In this document: positions 7,797 through 16,574 of the stretch, piece after piece
Position numbering within the stretch: position 1 is the first letter of the stretch
Layout of the letters: each line of letters starts with the position of its first letter
NCBI RefSeq assembly: GCF_050920755.1
Contig: NZ_CP158480.1
Location: 2,542,001 to 2,606,000, forward strand
Direction of reading: 5' to 3'
Length of the DNA stretch: 64,000 nt
DNA from: Oligella sp050920755
GTDB taxonomy: Bacteria > Pseudomonadota > Gammaproteobacteria > Burkholderiales > Burkholderiaceae_B
Program-made: the position numbers and the translations under genes
Notes under the pieces: generated by a model
The model's input: the letters and a program-made list of their open reading frames with translations, nothing else
Database searches by the model: none
Told to the model about the DNA's origin: nothing

Positions 7797-8678
7797 ATGA
7801 GCAAGGAACCATTTAACTTTAACTTCCCTTTCGTCAACATGATGCCTGAGGATATGAGCGATCCGAATTTGATTCTCAACAGCATGAAAATGATGAGTCA
7901 GGCTTGGCAGAAGTTTGCCAATATGGCACCACAAGCGACCAGTATGGCAATAGACCCGAATGAACTCGATAAGCGCATTGAGGAATTAAAAGCGGTTGAG
8001 TCTTGGCTTAAATTAAATCTCTCCATGCTCTCAAGCAGTATTCATAGCTTAGAAATTCAAAAGGCCAATCTGCAAAACTTCAATAGCTTTATGGATATGA
8101 TGAGCGAGCCTCTTAGAGCCTCTCAAGCGGCTGCCACTAAAGCCACCGAAAGAAGTTTTGCCGAAGCTGCTGCTGCCAAAGAACAAGCAAAAAAAGAAGC
8201 ACAAGAGCAGCAAGCATCCCCTGCCGTTGATGAAGCACACGCCGAAACCACAGCACCGGATCCGGCAGATACCGATAGTGAAGCACAAGACAAGCAAACC
8301 GGCACCATCGAATCAAGCCTGGCTAATACCGGCGCAATGATGCAGGAGCAGGCCTTAAACTGGTTCAATCTCTTAGGCGATCAGTTTAAAAATATTGTCG
8401 CTTCCGTGGCTGCCTCTACGCCCGGCGATGTCGTAGAAAAAGCCCGGGCAGAAGACAAAGAACAGTCTGACACCTCAGCCGGCACAAGCAAAAGCGGTCG
8501 AGCGGCGACCAAAAGAACCACTGCCACCAAAAAAACGGCGGCTAAAAAAGTTACAACTAAACTAGCGAGAAAAACTGCCACGAAAGAAGCTGCCCAAAGC
8601 GGCACTCGCACGGTAGCCAAAAAAGCCACGAAACGCGCAGTCGCCAAAAAGCTCACAACTGATAAAACGACTGAATAA
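7797..8678 (+). CDS. PhaM-like polyhydroxyalkanoate granule / DNA-binding protein
   Basis: The N-terminal ~100 residues (FNFPFVNMMPEDMSDPN, then NELDKRIEELKAVESWLKLN) match the PhaM family of Burkholderiales, which activates PHB synthase and tethers PHB granules to the nucleoid. The middle is Ala/Gln/Glu-rich and probably coiled. The C-terminal ~75 residues are Lys/Ala/Thr-rich (repeated KKTAAKK-like units), resembling histone H1-type DNA-binding tails. Length 293 aa. A PhaA-type thiolase lies about 8 kb away, but no phaC or phasin is in the window. AAGGAGAGAG precedes the ATG by a few bases. Family assignment is good; function is by homology. Confidence 0.8.
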   Translation: MSKEPFNFNFPFVNMMPEDMSDPNLILNSMKMMSQAWQKFANMAPQATSMAIDPNELDKRIEELKAVESWLKLNLSMLSSSIHSLEIQKANLQNFNSFMDMMSEPLRASQAAATKATERSFAEAAAAKEQAKKEAQEQQASPAVDEAHAETTAPDPADTDSEAQDKQTGTIESSLANTGAMMQEQALNWFNLLGDQFKNIVASVAASTPGDVVEKARAEDKEQSDTSAGTSKSGRAATKRTTATKKTAAKKVTTKLARKTATKEAAQSGTRTVAKKATKRAVAKKLTTDKTTE

Positions 8679-8748
8679 GCATCTCGTTAAAAACAATTAA
8701 TTTAAACCTTAACTATTTTTAACCTAACTTAAGATTAAGATTAACACC

Positions 8749-10125
8749 ATGAAATTAACTATCGTGATTTTAGCTGCCGGTATGGGTAAGCGTATGCAAT
8801 CTGATTTACCTAAGGTACTCCATCAATTAGCCGGCAAACCCATGTTGGCGCACGTAATTGATAGCGCAAAGCAATTAAACCCGGCGCAGATTGCGGTGGT
8901 GGTAGGTCATGGTGCAGATACGGTAAAGGCCGCTTTTGAAAATCAAAAGGATTTAGCCTTTGCCTTACAGCAGCCTCAGCAAGGTACAGCGCATGCCGTA
9001 CAACAGGCCGAGCCGCTTTTTGTCGGTGATGCGGATAGTGATAAGACCTTAGTTCTCTATGGTGATGTACCCTTAGTGCAGGCAGAGACTTTGAATCGCT
9101 TAATTGAAGCGGCGGCCGACGGGGTTGCGGTTTTAACCGAGTTTTTAGATGACCCCACCGGTTATGGTCGCATTATTCGTGATGCACAGGGTCATGTGAA
9201 TCGTATTGTGGAACATAAAGACGCCTCTGAGGAGGACTTGCAGACCAAAGAGGTTAATACCGGCATTCTTTGTGCGCCGACTAAGCAATTAAAAGCGTGG
9301 CTTGCCAAAATTGATAATAACAATGCTCAAGGTGAATACTACCTTACCGATGTCATCGCCTTAGCGGTCAATGACGGCGTTACCGTCAGTGCCACGCAAC
9401 CGTCCGCTTCCTGGGAAACCCTCGGCGTTAACAGCCGTATTCAACAGGTTGAGTTAGAGCGCGCTTGGCAGGAGGAGCAGGCGCGTCGTCTCTTAACGCA
9501 AGGGGTGACGTTAGCGGACAATAAACGCATTGATATTCGCGGTACCTTAACATGCGGTCGTGATGTCTTTATTGATGTGGGTTGTATTTTTGAGGGTGAG
9601 GTTGAGCTGGCAGACGGTGTACATATCGGCCCTTACAGTATTTTAAAAAATGTCAAAATCGGCAAGGACGCCAAGGTTGAGGCCTATAGTCACCTCGATC
9701 AGGCGACCTTAGCTGAGCAATGTAAAGTCGGCCCTTACGCGCGCTTACGTCCGGGCGCTCAACTGGGTAAAGGCAGCCAGGTCGGTAACTTTGTCGAAAT
9801 TAAAAACACCGAATTAGGTGCTTTCAGTAAAGCAAGCCATCTCAGTTACTTGGGCGATGCCGTGATCGGTCAGCGCGTTAACATCGGTGCCGGTACCATT
9901 ACCTGCAATTACGATGGGGCAAATAAATTTACCACCGTGATTGGTGACGACGCCTTTATCGGCTCCGATACCCAGCTTATTGCCCCGGTTACGGTCGGCG
10001 CAGGAGCCACAATCGGCGCCGGCACTTCCCTACGACAAGATGCACCGGCGAACCAGTTAACCTTGACCCAAAGCAATCAAGTTAGCGTCCCACAGTGGAA
10101 ACGTCCGGTTAAGAAAAAGCATTAA
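8749..10125 (+). CDS. glmU: Bifunctional UDP-GlcNAc pyrophosphorylase / glucosamine-1-P acetyltransferase
   Basis: GlmU makes UDP-N-acetylglucosamine for peptidoglycan and LPS. The N-terminal uridyltransferase domain (about residues 1-230) starts with the nucleotide-binding loop LAAGMGKRMQSDLPKVLH, where Lys replaces the more common Thr of GxGTRM. The C-terminal left-handed beta-helix acetyltransferase domain (about 250-450) shows hexapeptide repeats, GPYARLRPGA, NFVEIKNTELG, and the catalytic-region segment NIGAGTITCNYDGANK. Length 458 aa is normal. It ends 3 nt before the MFS gene, implying cotranscription. Confidence 0.97.
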   Translation: MKLTIVILAAGMGKRMQSDLPKVLHQLAGKPMLAHVIDSAKQLNPAQIAVVVGHGADTVKAAFENQKDLAFALQQPQQGTAHAVQQAEPLFVGDADSDKTLVLYGDVPLVQAETLNRLIEAAADGVAVLTEFLDDPTGYGRIIRDAQGHVNRIVEHKDASEEDLQTKEVNTGILCAPTKQLKAWLAKIDNNNAQGEYYLTDVIALAVNDGVTVSATQPSASWETLGVNSRIQQVELERAWQEEQARRLLTQGVTLADNKRIDIRGTLTCGRDVFIDVGCIFEGEVELADGVHIGPYSILKNVKIGKDAKVEAYSHLDQATLAEQCKVGPYARLRPGAQLGKGSQVGNFVEIKNTELGAFSKASHLSYLGDAVIGQRVNIGAGTITCNYDGANKFTTVIGDDAFIGSDTQLIAPVTVGAGATIGAGTSLRQDAPANQLTLTQSNQVSVPQWKRPVKKKH

Positions 10126-10128
10126 TCC

Positions 10129-11610
10129 ATGCCTAAACTCGAAGCCAAGCCCAGCAGCATCAGCAAACTGCAACGGAGTTCCCCTGCGCTCAAACCGGCT
10201 CAAGGTAGTGCAGGCATTCCTAAACCGCGACGCTACTGGGCTGTGGCGGCGATTCTATTAGCCATCACCATTAGTGTGATGGATGCCAGTATTGCCAATC
10301 TGGCTTTACCGACCATTTCCAAGGAACTTGGCATTCCACCCCACCTGACTGTGTGGGTCGTTAATGCCTATCTGGTGACGTTAATTGCCACCACCATACC
10401 ACTATCTGCCGTAGGTGAACGGGTCGGTTTTATCCGTATGTTCCGAGGCGGCATCATTATCTTTATGTGTGGCAGTACGCTCTGTGCTTTAGCCGACACG
10501 CTACCCATGCTGGTGGCCGGACGTGTGGTGAATGGTCTTGGTGGCGCAGTGATGATGAGTATTTTCGGGGCCATGATGCGGCATATTTATCCACCCCGGG
10601 AAATTGCCAACGGCATCAGCCTAAATGCCATGATGGTGGGGGTGTCGGCGATTTTAAGTCCGGCTTTGGGCGCCTTTATTCTATCCATCTCTTCGTGGCA
10701 TTGGATTTTTATCTTCCCCATTCCCATCTGTTTGATTTCATTAATTTTTTCGCGCTATCTGCCTAAAGTAGAGCCGTTGGACAAGCCCTATGATTTTAAA
10801 AGTGCGCTGCTGAATATTTTTACCTTCGCCTGCTTTATCACGGGTTTGAATCTGATCACGGATGAAACGCCTATCAGTATGGGCTTACTGAGTATTGCGG
10901 CGATAGGTGGGACCCTGCTATGGCGGCGCTCACGCAAGCAAACGGCACCGCTCTTCCCGGTGGATCTTTTACAAATACCGACCTTTAAATACGCCGTGAT
11001 TGTCTCGGCCTTAAGCTTTGGCGCAGCCTCCTCGGCGATGCTGTCGCTGCCTTTTTTCTATGAGAATATCATTGGTCTACCCACCAAAAACGTAGGGATG
11101 CTCTTTATGGCTTGGCCTATCGGCTCCACCTTGATGGCGCGCCCATCGGCGCTACTCTCGGCAAAATACCCGACATCAATCCTAGCCGCTATCGGTTCCT
11201 GCATCATGTTTGCTGCGCTACTGATGTTAACATTAATCCCCAACGATGCTTGGCTGGGCTTCTATGCCATTTGCATGTTCTGTTGCGGCTTAGGATTCGG
11301 CTTTATTCAAACCCCGAATAATAAAACCATTTTATTGTCCACACCACTTAATCGTAGTGGTGCGACCGGTGCCATGCAATCCGGGGCACGTATGTTCGGT
11401 CAAAGTACCGGTGCTGCCTTAGTCGCGGTATCATTTCATTTATCGGCCAATCGCGGTGTGTTTTTTGCGCTGACGATCAGTATCACAGCCATAGCGACGG
11501 CTGCATTAATTAATTTAATACGTTTTTATCGCGGTAAAGATATAGAGATTATTGAAAAATGGTTGCTCATCCTGCTACGACTCAAAAAGCACAGTCCAAA
11601 GCCACTTTAG
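10129..11610 (+). CDS. DHA2-type MFS drug/multidrug efflux transporter
   Basis: A 493-aa major facilitator with about 14 hydrophobic segments. The MDASIANLALPTIS motif in TM1 (motif D1-like), the GRVVNGLGGAVMMSI segment and the antiporter-type region after it place it in the 14-TMS DHA2 drug:H+ antiporter group (EmrB/SmvA-like). The first ~35 residues are hydrophilic. It follows glmU by 3 nt and its 3' end overlaps the next gene by 52 nt in another frame. Substrate unknown. Confidence 0.85.
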   Translation: MPKLEAKPSSISKLQRSSPALKPAQGSAGIPKPRRYWAVAAILLAITISVMDASIANLALPTISKELGIPPHLTVWVVNAYLVTLIATTIPLSAVGERVGFIRMFRGGIIIFMCGSTLCALADTLPMLVAGRVVNGLGGAVMMSIFGAMMRHIYPPREIANGISLNAMMVGVSAILSPALGAFILSISSWHWIFIFPIPICLISLIFSRYLPKVEPLDKPYDFKSALLNIFTFACFITGLNLITDETPISMGLLSIAAIGGTLLWRRSRKQTAPLFPVDLLQIPTFKYAVIVSALSFGAASSAMLSLPFFYENIIGLPTKNVGMLFMAWPIGSTLMARPSALLSAKYPTSILAAIGSCIMFAALLMLTLIPNDAWLGFYAICMFCCGLGFGFIQTPNNKTILLSTPLNRSGATGAMQSGARMFGQSTGAALVAVSFHLSANRGVFFALTISITAIATAALINLIRFYRGKDIEIIEKWLLILLRLKKHSPKPL

Positions 11611-12380
11611 CCGTGGCACTTATTGTCAAAAATGAAGCGCGTTTGTTAGAGCAATGCCTACAGAGCATTGTCGATCTGGCCGATGAAATCGTAATTCTGG
11701 ATTCCGGTAGTAGCGACGAGACAGAGGCAATCGCACGTCGCTATACCGACAAGTTCTATGTCAATGCCGAATGGCCCGGTTTCGGTCCGCAAAGACAGCT
11801 CGCACAACGCTATGTCAGCGCTGACTGGATTCTATGGTTAGATGCGGATGAAGTGGTCACCGAGGAGCTGGCCGAGAGTATTCGCCGCATTATCGCCGAG
11901 GATAATCGACAGCAAATTTATAAAATCAGTCGCTTAAACTGGGCCTTTGGCCAATTTATCCGTTACGGCAGCTGGAATCCGGACTACGTGGCACGACTCT
12001 ACCCCACCGCCTTGACAAGCTATAATGACAACCTACTGCATGAAAGTGTGATTATTCCTGCAGATATTAAAGTCATTGCGCTAAAGGGTCGACTACTCCA
12101 TTATACCTACAATACCTTTGCCGAACACTTACAAAAATCCCTAAAATACGCAGAAATCTGGGCTGAACAACGGGCTCGTGCCGGTAAAAAATCAAGTATT
12201 ACTAAAGCCGTATTTAAATCCTTTGGGCGCTTTTGGCGAGATTATATTATGAAGCGAGGCTTTCTGGATGGTCTTGCCGGCTTTATGATTGTAGTCGTGA
12301 CAATGCAAGGCACTTTTAACCGATATGCCCTCTTATACTATAAATCCAAGGAACAAAAAAATGAGAATCCTGCAGATTAA
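11559..12380 (+). CDS. Family 2 glycosyltransferase, WaaE/KdtX-like
   Basis: An inverting GT-A glycosyltransferase. The start of the fold is VALIVKNEARLLEQCLQSI, followed by ILDSGSSDET and the metal-binding DxD-type motif WILWLDADE. The pattern WPGFGPQRQLA, then RLNWAFGQFIRYGSWNPDY, is characteristic of WaaE/KdtX-like LPS inner-core beta-glucosyltransferases. A C-terminal hydrophobic segment (GFLDGLAGFMIVVVTM) may associate with the membrane. The start codon lies inside the MFS gene; residues 1-13 could be trimmed if a later start is used. It overlaps the next glycosyltransferase by 20 nt. Confidence 0.85.
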   Translation: MVAHPATTQKAQSKATLAVALIVKNEARLLEQCLQSIVDLADEIVILDSGSSDETEAIARRYTDKFYVNAEWPGFGPQRQLAQRYVSADWILWLDADEVVTEELAESIRRIIAEDNRQQIYKISRLNWAFGQFIRYGSWNPDYVARLYPTALTSYNDNLLHESVIIPADIKVIALKGRLLHYTYNTFAEHLQKSLKYAEIWAEQRARAGKKSSITKAVFKSFGRFWRDYIMKRGFLDGLAGFMIVVVTMQGTFNRYALLYYKSKEQKNENPAD

Positions 12381-13485
12381 TATGGAAAAGGGTTGGCGAG
12401 GCGGTGAGAGTCAAACCTTTATTTCAATGATGTATTTTTGCCAAGCCGGTCATGAGGTTGAACTGCTGGCACGTAGTGGCGGCGATCTGGCCCAGCGAGC
12501 CGGTGCTGCGGGCTTTACAGTACACACGCAAAAAAACGCCGCCTTGGCAGCGCTCTTTTTTTTATTAGGCCGTGCCCGTAAATACGATATTATTCATTGC
12601 CAGACAGCCAATAGCCTGACTTGGGCTGCCCTATTAAAGGGCTTTTTTAAGGGCAAATTAGTGTATACCCGGCGCACTGCTTTTCCGATTAAAGCGCATA
12701 AAGAAAAATCCACCAAAATCAAATGGCGAAAAACGGATTTATTTGTTGCCAACACACGAGCCGGCATGGATGAGGCGCTACGATTAAATGTGGTTGATCA
12801 CATTACCAGCATAGCGGATTTAAAACAGCGTGCTAATGCTGAGAAGCCGGCCGCTTTAGTTATTCCCAGTGCCACCATACCACAAGACTTTAATGCTGAG
12901 CGCTTTAAGGACCTTATCGAAAAGCACCATTTACAGGGTAAAAAAATCATTGCCGTAATAGCTGCATTAACAGAAGAAAAAGAACCGTTAGTACAAATTG
13001 AAACGATTCATCGGTTATTCCAACGCCGTCAAGACTTTGCCGTACTACATTTCGGGGCCGGTAATATGCTGGAAAGTTGTCAAAACAAAGTTCAAGCATT
13101 GGGTTTAGGGCAAAACTACTTCTTTATGAGCTTTCAAAACAAGGTGGAGCAGCTGTTTCAAGGCTTTGATGCCTATTTATTAAGCAGTCGTCATGAGGGT
13201 GCTAATAACGGCATTATCAATGCCTTTTTTAATGGGGTGGCGGTCGTTTCTACTGCCTGTGGCGGCCCCAATCAATTGATTGGTGAGAACGATGAGCGTG
13301 GCTATCTTTGTCCCGTGGGTGATGCCAAGGCTCTGGCTGACGCGCTTGATGCAGCCCTTGAAAATAGTCCGGATACACAAGCTCGTATTCAACGTGCCAA
13401 GGCTTATGCATTACAAAATCACACCGTAAAAACCATGGGCAATCGCTATTTAGCCGCCTACGAAGCAATATTGGCAAAATCCTAG
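12361..13485 (+). CDS. Family 4 glycosyltransferase
   Basis: A GT-B fold retaining glycosyltransferase (GT1/GT4 superfamily). The N-terminal domain contains MEKGWRGGESQ, close to the nucleotide-sugar transferase signature. The C-terminal domain has the UDP-sugar-binding pattern LSSRHEGANNGIINAF (ExGxxxxxxEA-like) near residue 280. The longest reading frame opens at 12325, but ATG 12361 (MRILQINMEK) is preceded by AAGGAA at proper spacing, giving 374 aa. It overlaps the GT2 gene by 20 nt. Together with GT2 and the deacetylase downstream it probably modifies LPS core or another surface glycan; acceptor and donor cannot be told from sequence. Confidence 0.82.
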   Translation: MRILQINMEKGWRGGESQTFISMMYFCQAGHEVELLARSGGDLAQRAGAAGFTVHTQKNAALAALFFLLGRARKYDIIHCQTANSLTWAALLKGFFKGKLVYTRRTAFPIKAHKEKSTKIKWRKTDLFVANTRAGMDEALRLNVVDHITSIADLKQRANAEKPAALVIPSATIPQDFNAERFKDLIEKHHLQGKKIIAVIAALTEEKEPLVQIETIHRLFQRRQDFAVLHFGAGNMLESCQNKVQALGLGQNYFFMSFQNKVEQLFQGFDAYLLSSRHEGANNGIINAFFNGVAVVSTACGGPNQLIGENDERGYLCPVGDAKALADALDAALENSPDTQARIQRAKAYALQNHTVKTMGNRYLAAYEAILAKS

Positions 13486-13554
13486 CTTAGCCGTGACGGT
13501 TTTGTAAATATGCGTTAAGCTCATGATTAAGTAGCTTCTTTTTGAGAGATAACG

Positions 13555-14103
13555 ATGACTCAAAGCAATACCACCACCATTCGCTATAGCAGTGCCGGTA
13601 CCGACATCGGCTTTGTTCTTGTTGCGACGATCAATGAGCAGATTTATGTCGTATTATTAGATGAGGATGAAGAAACTTCCTTAGCTGCCTTAAAAATGCT
13701 TATCGCCGGGGACTATCCGCATGCCGAACTGCAAAAAACACCATCAGACCATGCCCTGGCACTGATTAAAGACTATATATCAGCCCCGAGCAACGAGCTA
13801 TATCAGCAATTACAAGGTCTAGACTTATTAGTCCGGGGGACAGATTTTCAAAAACAAGTGTGGCAAGTATTGAAAAGCATTCCTGTGGGGCAAACGCTTT
13901 CATATCGCGAATTAGCTCAGCAAATCGGCGCCCCCGCAGCCGTACGTGCGGTAGCAAACGCTTGCGGTGCCAATCGTCATGCCATCATCGTGCCATGTCA
14001 TCGGGTTTTACGCAGTGACGGTAGTATTTCGGGTTATCGTTGGGGCAGCGTGCGTAAAAAGCAGTTACTCGCTCTGGAAAGCACGTATAAGGAATCGCCA
14101 TGA
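13555..14103 (+). CDS. ogt: Methylated-DNA--protein-cysteine methyltransferase
   Basis: A suicide repair enzyme that transfers the alkyl group from O6-alkylguanine to its own cysteine. The active site IIVPCHRVLRSDGSISGYRWG is intact, with an upstream DNA-binding helix (SYRELAQQIGAPAAVRAVANACGAN). At 182 aa with no Ada regulatory domain, it is Ogt-type. GAGAGATAACG precedes the ATG. It overlaps dgt by 4 nt (ATGA), suggesting translational coupling of two DNA/nucleotide-quality genes. Confidence 0.94.
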   Translation: MTQSNTTTIRYSSAGTDIGFVLVATINEQIYVVLLDEDEETSLAALKMLIAGDYPHAELQKTPSDHALALIKDYISAPSNELYQQLQGLDLLVRGTDFQKQVWQVLKSIPVGQTLSYRELAQQIGAPAAVRAVANACGANRHAIIVPCHRVLRSDGSISGYRWGSVRKKQLLALESTYKESP

Positions 14104-15554
14104 GCACTACAAAACATCCTTTTAAAGTCAGCGCCGAATGGGAAGCGCGATATAACGCCAAGGACTCCGGCAATGTCTCTGACCGCGAGGTCAGAACGCC
14201 TTGGGAGCGTGATTATGCTCGATTGATTCATTCCTCAGCGTTTAGACGCATGCAAGCCAAGACGCAGGTGCTGGGTTTAGGTGAAAGTGATTTTTATCGC
14301 ACTCGCCTTACCCATTCTCTTGAGGTGGCGCAAATCGGCGTGGGCATTGTACGTTGGTTGGAGCAAAAGCTTGAAAGAGAGAAATTTCTCGTCAGTGAGG
14401 TAGAAAAAAGCTATAAAAATCAGCTTAAACAACTACTACCCGATTATGAATTAATGAGTGCCATTTGCCTTGCCCATGATATCGGTCACCCACCTTTCGG
14501 TCATGGTGGCGAGGTAGCCCTCAATATTTGTATGCGCGACTATGGCGGCTTTGAGGGTAATGGACAAAGTCTGCGAATCCTCTGCCGCTTGGATAAATAT
14601 ACTAAGCATAATGGTATGAATCCCACACGCCGACTGTTATTGGGCGTATTAAAGTATCCTTTAGCTTATAGTGAGCTTTGCGTAGCCGAGGCCTATGGCC
14701 CACTGAGCACACCATTATGGCAAAGCAAAGCGAAAGAACAACTGCCACCAAAGTGCTACTTAGATAGTGAAAAAAAGATTGTAGACTGGATTTTAGAACC
14801 ACTTAACCCGGCAGAGAAAAAAGCCTTTACCGCAACAAAAGCACTCGCAAACGACGACAAAACAAAGCACCGCAAAACTCGCTTTAAGTCCTTTGATACC
14901 TCCATTATGGAATTGGCGGATGATATTTCCTACGGTTTGCATGATTTAGAGGATGCAATTTCATTAGGTTTAATCAGCCGTAATCATTGGCAAACGCATT
15001 TTAGAAAGCATTTACACTTATTTGAAGCCCTGTGCAGCGGAGCAAATCAAGGCAAAAGCGCCAAAAAAATGGCCAAAGAAGTAGAGGCAAAGCTATTTTC
15101 CGAGCAAAGCTATGAGCGTAAGCGTCAAATCGGTCGTCTGGTACATCACTGCATTACCAGTATTTTTATTGAAGAAAGCGGTATTGAAAATGCCACTCAG
15201 CCATTGATTAAATATAACGCCTATCTCGGCGATAAGCAAAGAGCGCTACTCGATCATATTACGGCCCTGGTCTTTAATAAAGTTATCCGTAGCGCAAATG
15301 TGCAACAATTGGAGTTTAAGGGTCAAAAGATCGTCATTGAGCTGTTTCAAACCCTTAAAGCCGACCCAACGCGCTTATTACCGGACGGTACCCGCGAGCG
15401 TTATATCAAAGCGGTTGAAAAGCACCCGGATAAAATCGCCATGCATATGCGCATGATCTGTGATTTTGTGGCGGGAATGACGGATGAATATGCTGCACGC
15501 TTTTATGAGCGCATTTACCATCCACATGAGGGATCGGTTTTTGACCGCATGTAG
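14100..15554 (+). CDS. dgt: dGTPase / dNTP triphosphohydrolase
   Basis: An HD-superfamily enzyme hydrolysing dGTP (or dNTPs) to deoxynucleoside and triphosphate. Metal ligands are visible as RTRLTHSLEVAQIG and LAHDIGHPPFGHGGE, followed by the downstream aspartate in MELADDISYGLHDLEDA. At 484 aa it fits the long bacterial Dgt class. It starts within the stop codon of ogt, with AAGGAATCGCC in front. Substrate preference among dNTPs cannot be read from the sequence. Confidence 0.93.
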   Translation: MSTTKHPFKVSAEWEARYNAKDSGNVSDREVRTPWERDYARLIHSSAFRRMQAKTQVLGLGESDFYRTRLTHSLEVAQIGVGIVRWLEQKLEREKFLVSEVEKSYKNQLKQLLPDYELMSAICLAHDIGHPPFGHGGEVALNICMRDYGGFEGNGQSLRILCRLDKYTKHNGMNPTRRLLLGVLKYPLAYSELCVAEAYGPLSTPLWQSKAKEQLPPKCYLDSEKKIVDWILEPLNPAEKKAFTATKALANDDKTKHRKTRFKSFDTSIMELADDISYGLHDLEDAISLGLISRNHWQTHFRKHLHLFEALCSGANQGKSAKKMAKEVEAKLFSEQSYERKRQIGRLVHHCITSIFIEESGIENATQPLIKYNAYLGDKQRALLDHITALVFNKVIRSANVQQLEFKGQKIVIELFQTLKADPTRLLPDGTRERYIKAVEKHPDKIAMHMRMICDFVAGMTDEYAARFYERIYHPHEGSVFDRM

Positions 15555-15569
15555 AATTAAGAGAGAGTT

Positions 15570-16448
15570 ATGTCAAACACCCAACAAGCGAATAGCGTAC
15601 CTGTGCTGATGTACCACCATGTGACACCGAGTGGCGGTTCCCTGAGTTGTAGCGTCAAAAACTTTGAATCGCAAATGCGCTTTTTAGCCAAGCATGGCTA
15701 TACAAGCCTGACTGCCGAGCAGTTTGCCGCTTTTTTAAGGGGTGAGGCGATGCCTAAGAAGTCGGTTGTGTTGACTTTTGATGATGGCTATTTAAACAAT
15801 TATCAATATGCACATCCCATTCTACAAAAGTACGGGATGCATGCCCTGATGTTTTTGATTACTCAATATATTCACGAGGGGGTGCCACGCCCAACGATGT
15901 TAAACGGCGCCGATCCGAACCATAGCCCGGGGCATCATGAGTGTAAAAAGCTAATGGCGGAGGGTAGAGCCAATGAGGTGATGTTACGCTGGGAAGAGGT
16001 GCGTGCGATGCAAGCGGCGAATACTTTCGAGTTTCACAGTCATACCCATACTCACCATCGTTGGGATTTAGATACCGATAAGGTCAATAAAAACAAGCAT
16101 ATCCGTGAGGATTTGCAGCAATCACAGACCGAATTCAAACAGCATCTCGGTGCTGTCAGTGATCATCTCTGCTGGCCGCAAGGCTATTTTGATGAAGACT
16201 ATGTAGCTATTGCCAAAGACTTGGGCTTTAATTATCTCTATACGACCGACGCCTACGGCATGAATAAAGCCTATGGGGCGGCTGACCATATCTACAGAAT
16301 CGCCGTACGTAATCGCCCGGGGCTATGGCTGGCTCAGCGCCTATGCCTGGCAAGTCATCCGCATTTGGGCCCTTTATACAATCAAAGTAAATTAAAGAAA
16401 AAACAACGTTGTGAGCAAAAGCGCTTGGCTCAACAGAATGGCGTTTAA
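15570..16448 (+). CDS. Polysaccharide deacetylase (NodB-like, CE4)
   Basis: CE4 esterases remove N-acetyl groups from GlcNAc-containing glycans. Motif 1 is TFDDGYLNNY and motif 2 is HSHTHTHHRWD (H-x3-H metal ligands). The N-terminal VPVLMYHHVTP resembles PgaB-type deacetylases. No signal peptide is apparent, so the protein may act in the cytoplasm on a lipid-linked or LPS precursor, in line with the two glycosyltransferases upstream. 292 aa with a basic C-terminus. AGAGAGAG precedes the ATG, 15 nt after dgt. Confidence 0.85.
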   Translation: MSNTQQANSVPVLMYHHVTPSGGSLSCSVKNFESQMRFLAKHGYTSLTAEQFAAFLRGEAMPKKSVVLTFDDGYLNNYQYAHPILQKYGMHALMFLITQYIHEGVPRPTMLNGADPNHSPGHHECKKLMAEGRANEVMLRWEEVRAMQAANTFEFHSHTHTHHRWDLDTDKVNKNKHIREDLQQSQTEFKQHLGAVSDHLCWPQGYFDEDYVAIAKDLGFNYLYTTDAYGMNKAYGAADHIYRIAVRNRPGLWLAQRLCLASHPHLGPLYNQSKLKKKQRCEQKRLAQQNGV

Positions 16449-16503
16449 ACTGAAACTTCAAGCTTCGGCTTAAGCTTTTTCACCCCAAGCCCATACGCAA
16501 ATT

Positions 16504-16529
16504 AAAAGGCCACCCGCATCGGAGTGGCC
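16504..16529 (-). terminator. Probable terminator of the thiolase gene
   Basis: GGCCAC (16508-16513) pairs with GTGGCC (16524-16529) around a 10-nt loop. Read on the minus strand it is followed by TTTTAATTT. It lies 46 nt beyond the thiolase stop codon. Confidence 0.6.
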
Positions 16530-16574
16530 CTTAAATCAGCTATTCAGCTAATTAATAATTAAGCGAATAAAGTC

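Noticed and set aside
8049..8656. Several overlapping frames in both directions over the phaM-like gene
   Set aside because: Produced by the repetitive Lys/Ala/Thr codons of the real gene; no independent start signals.
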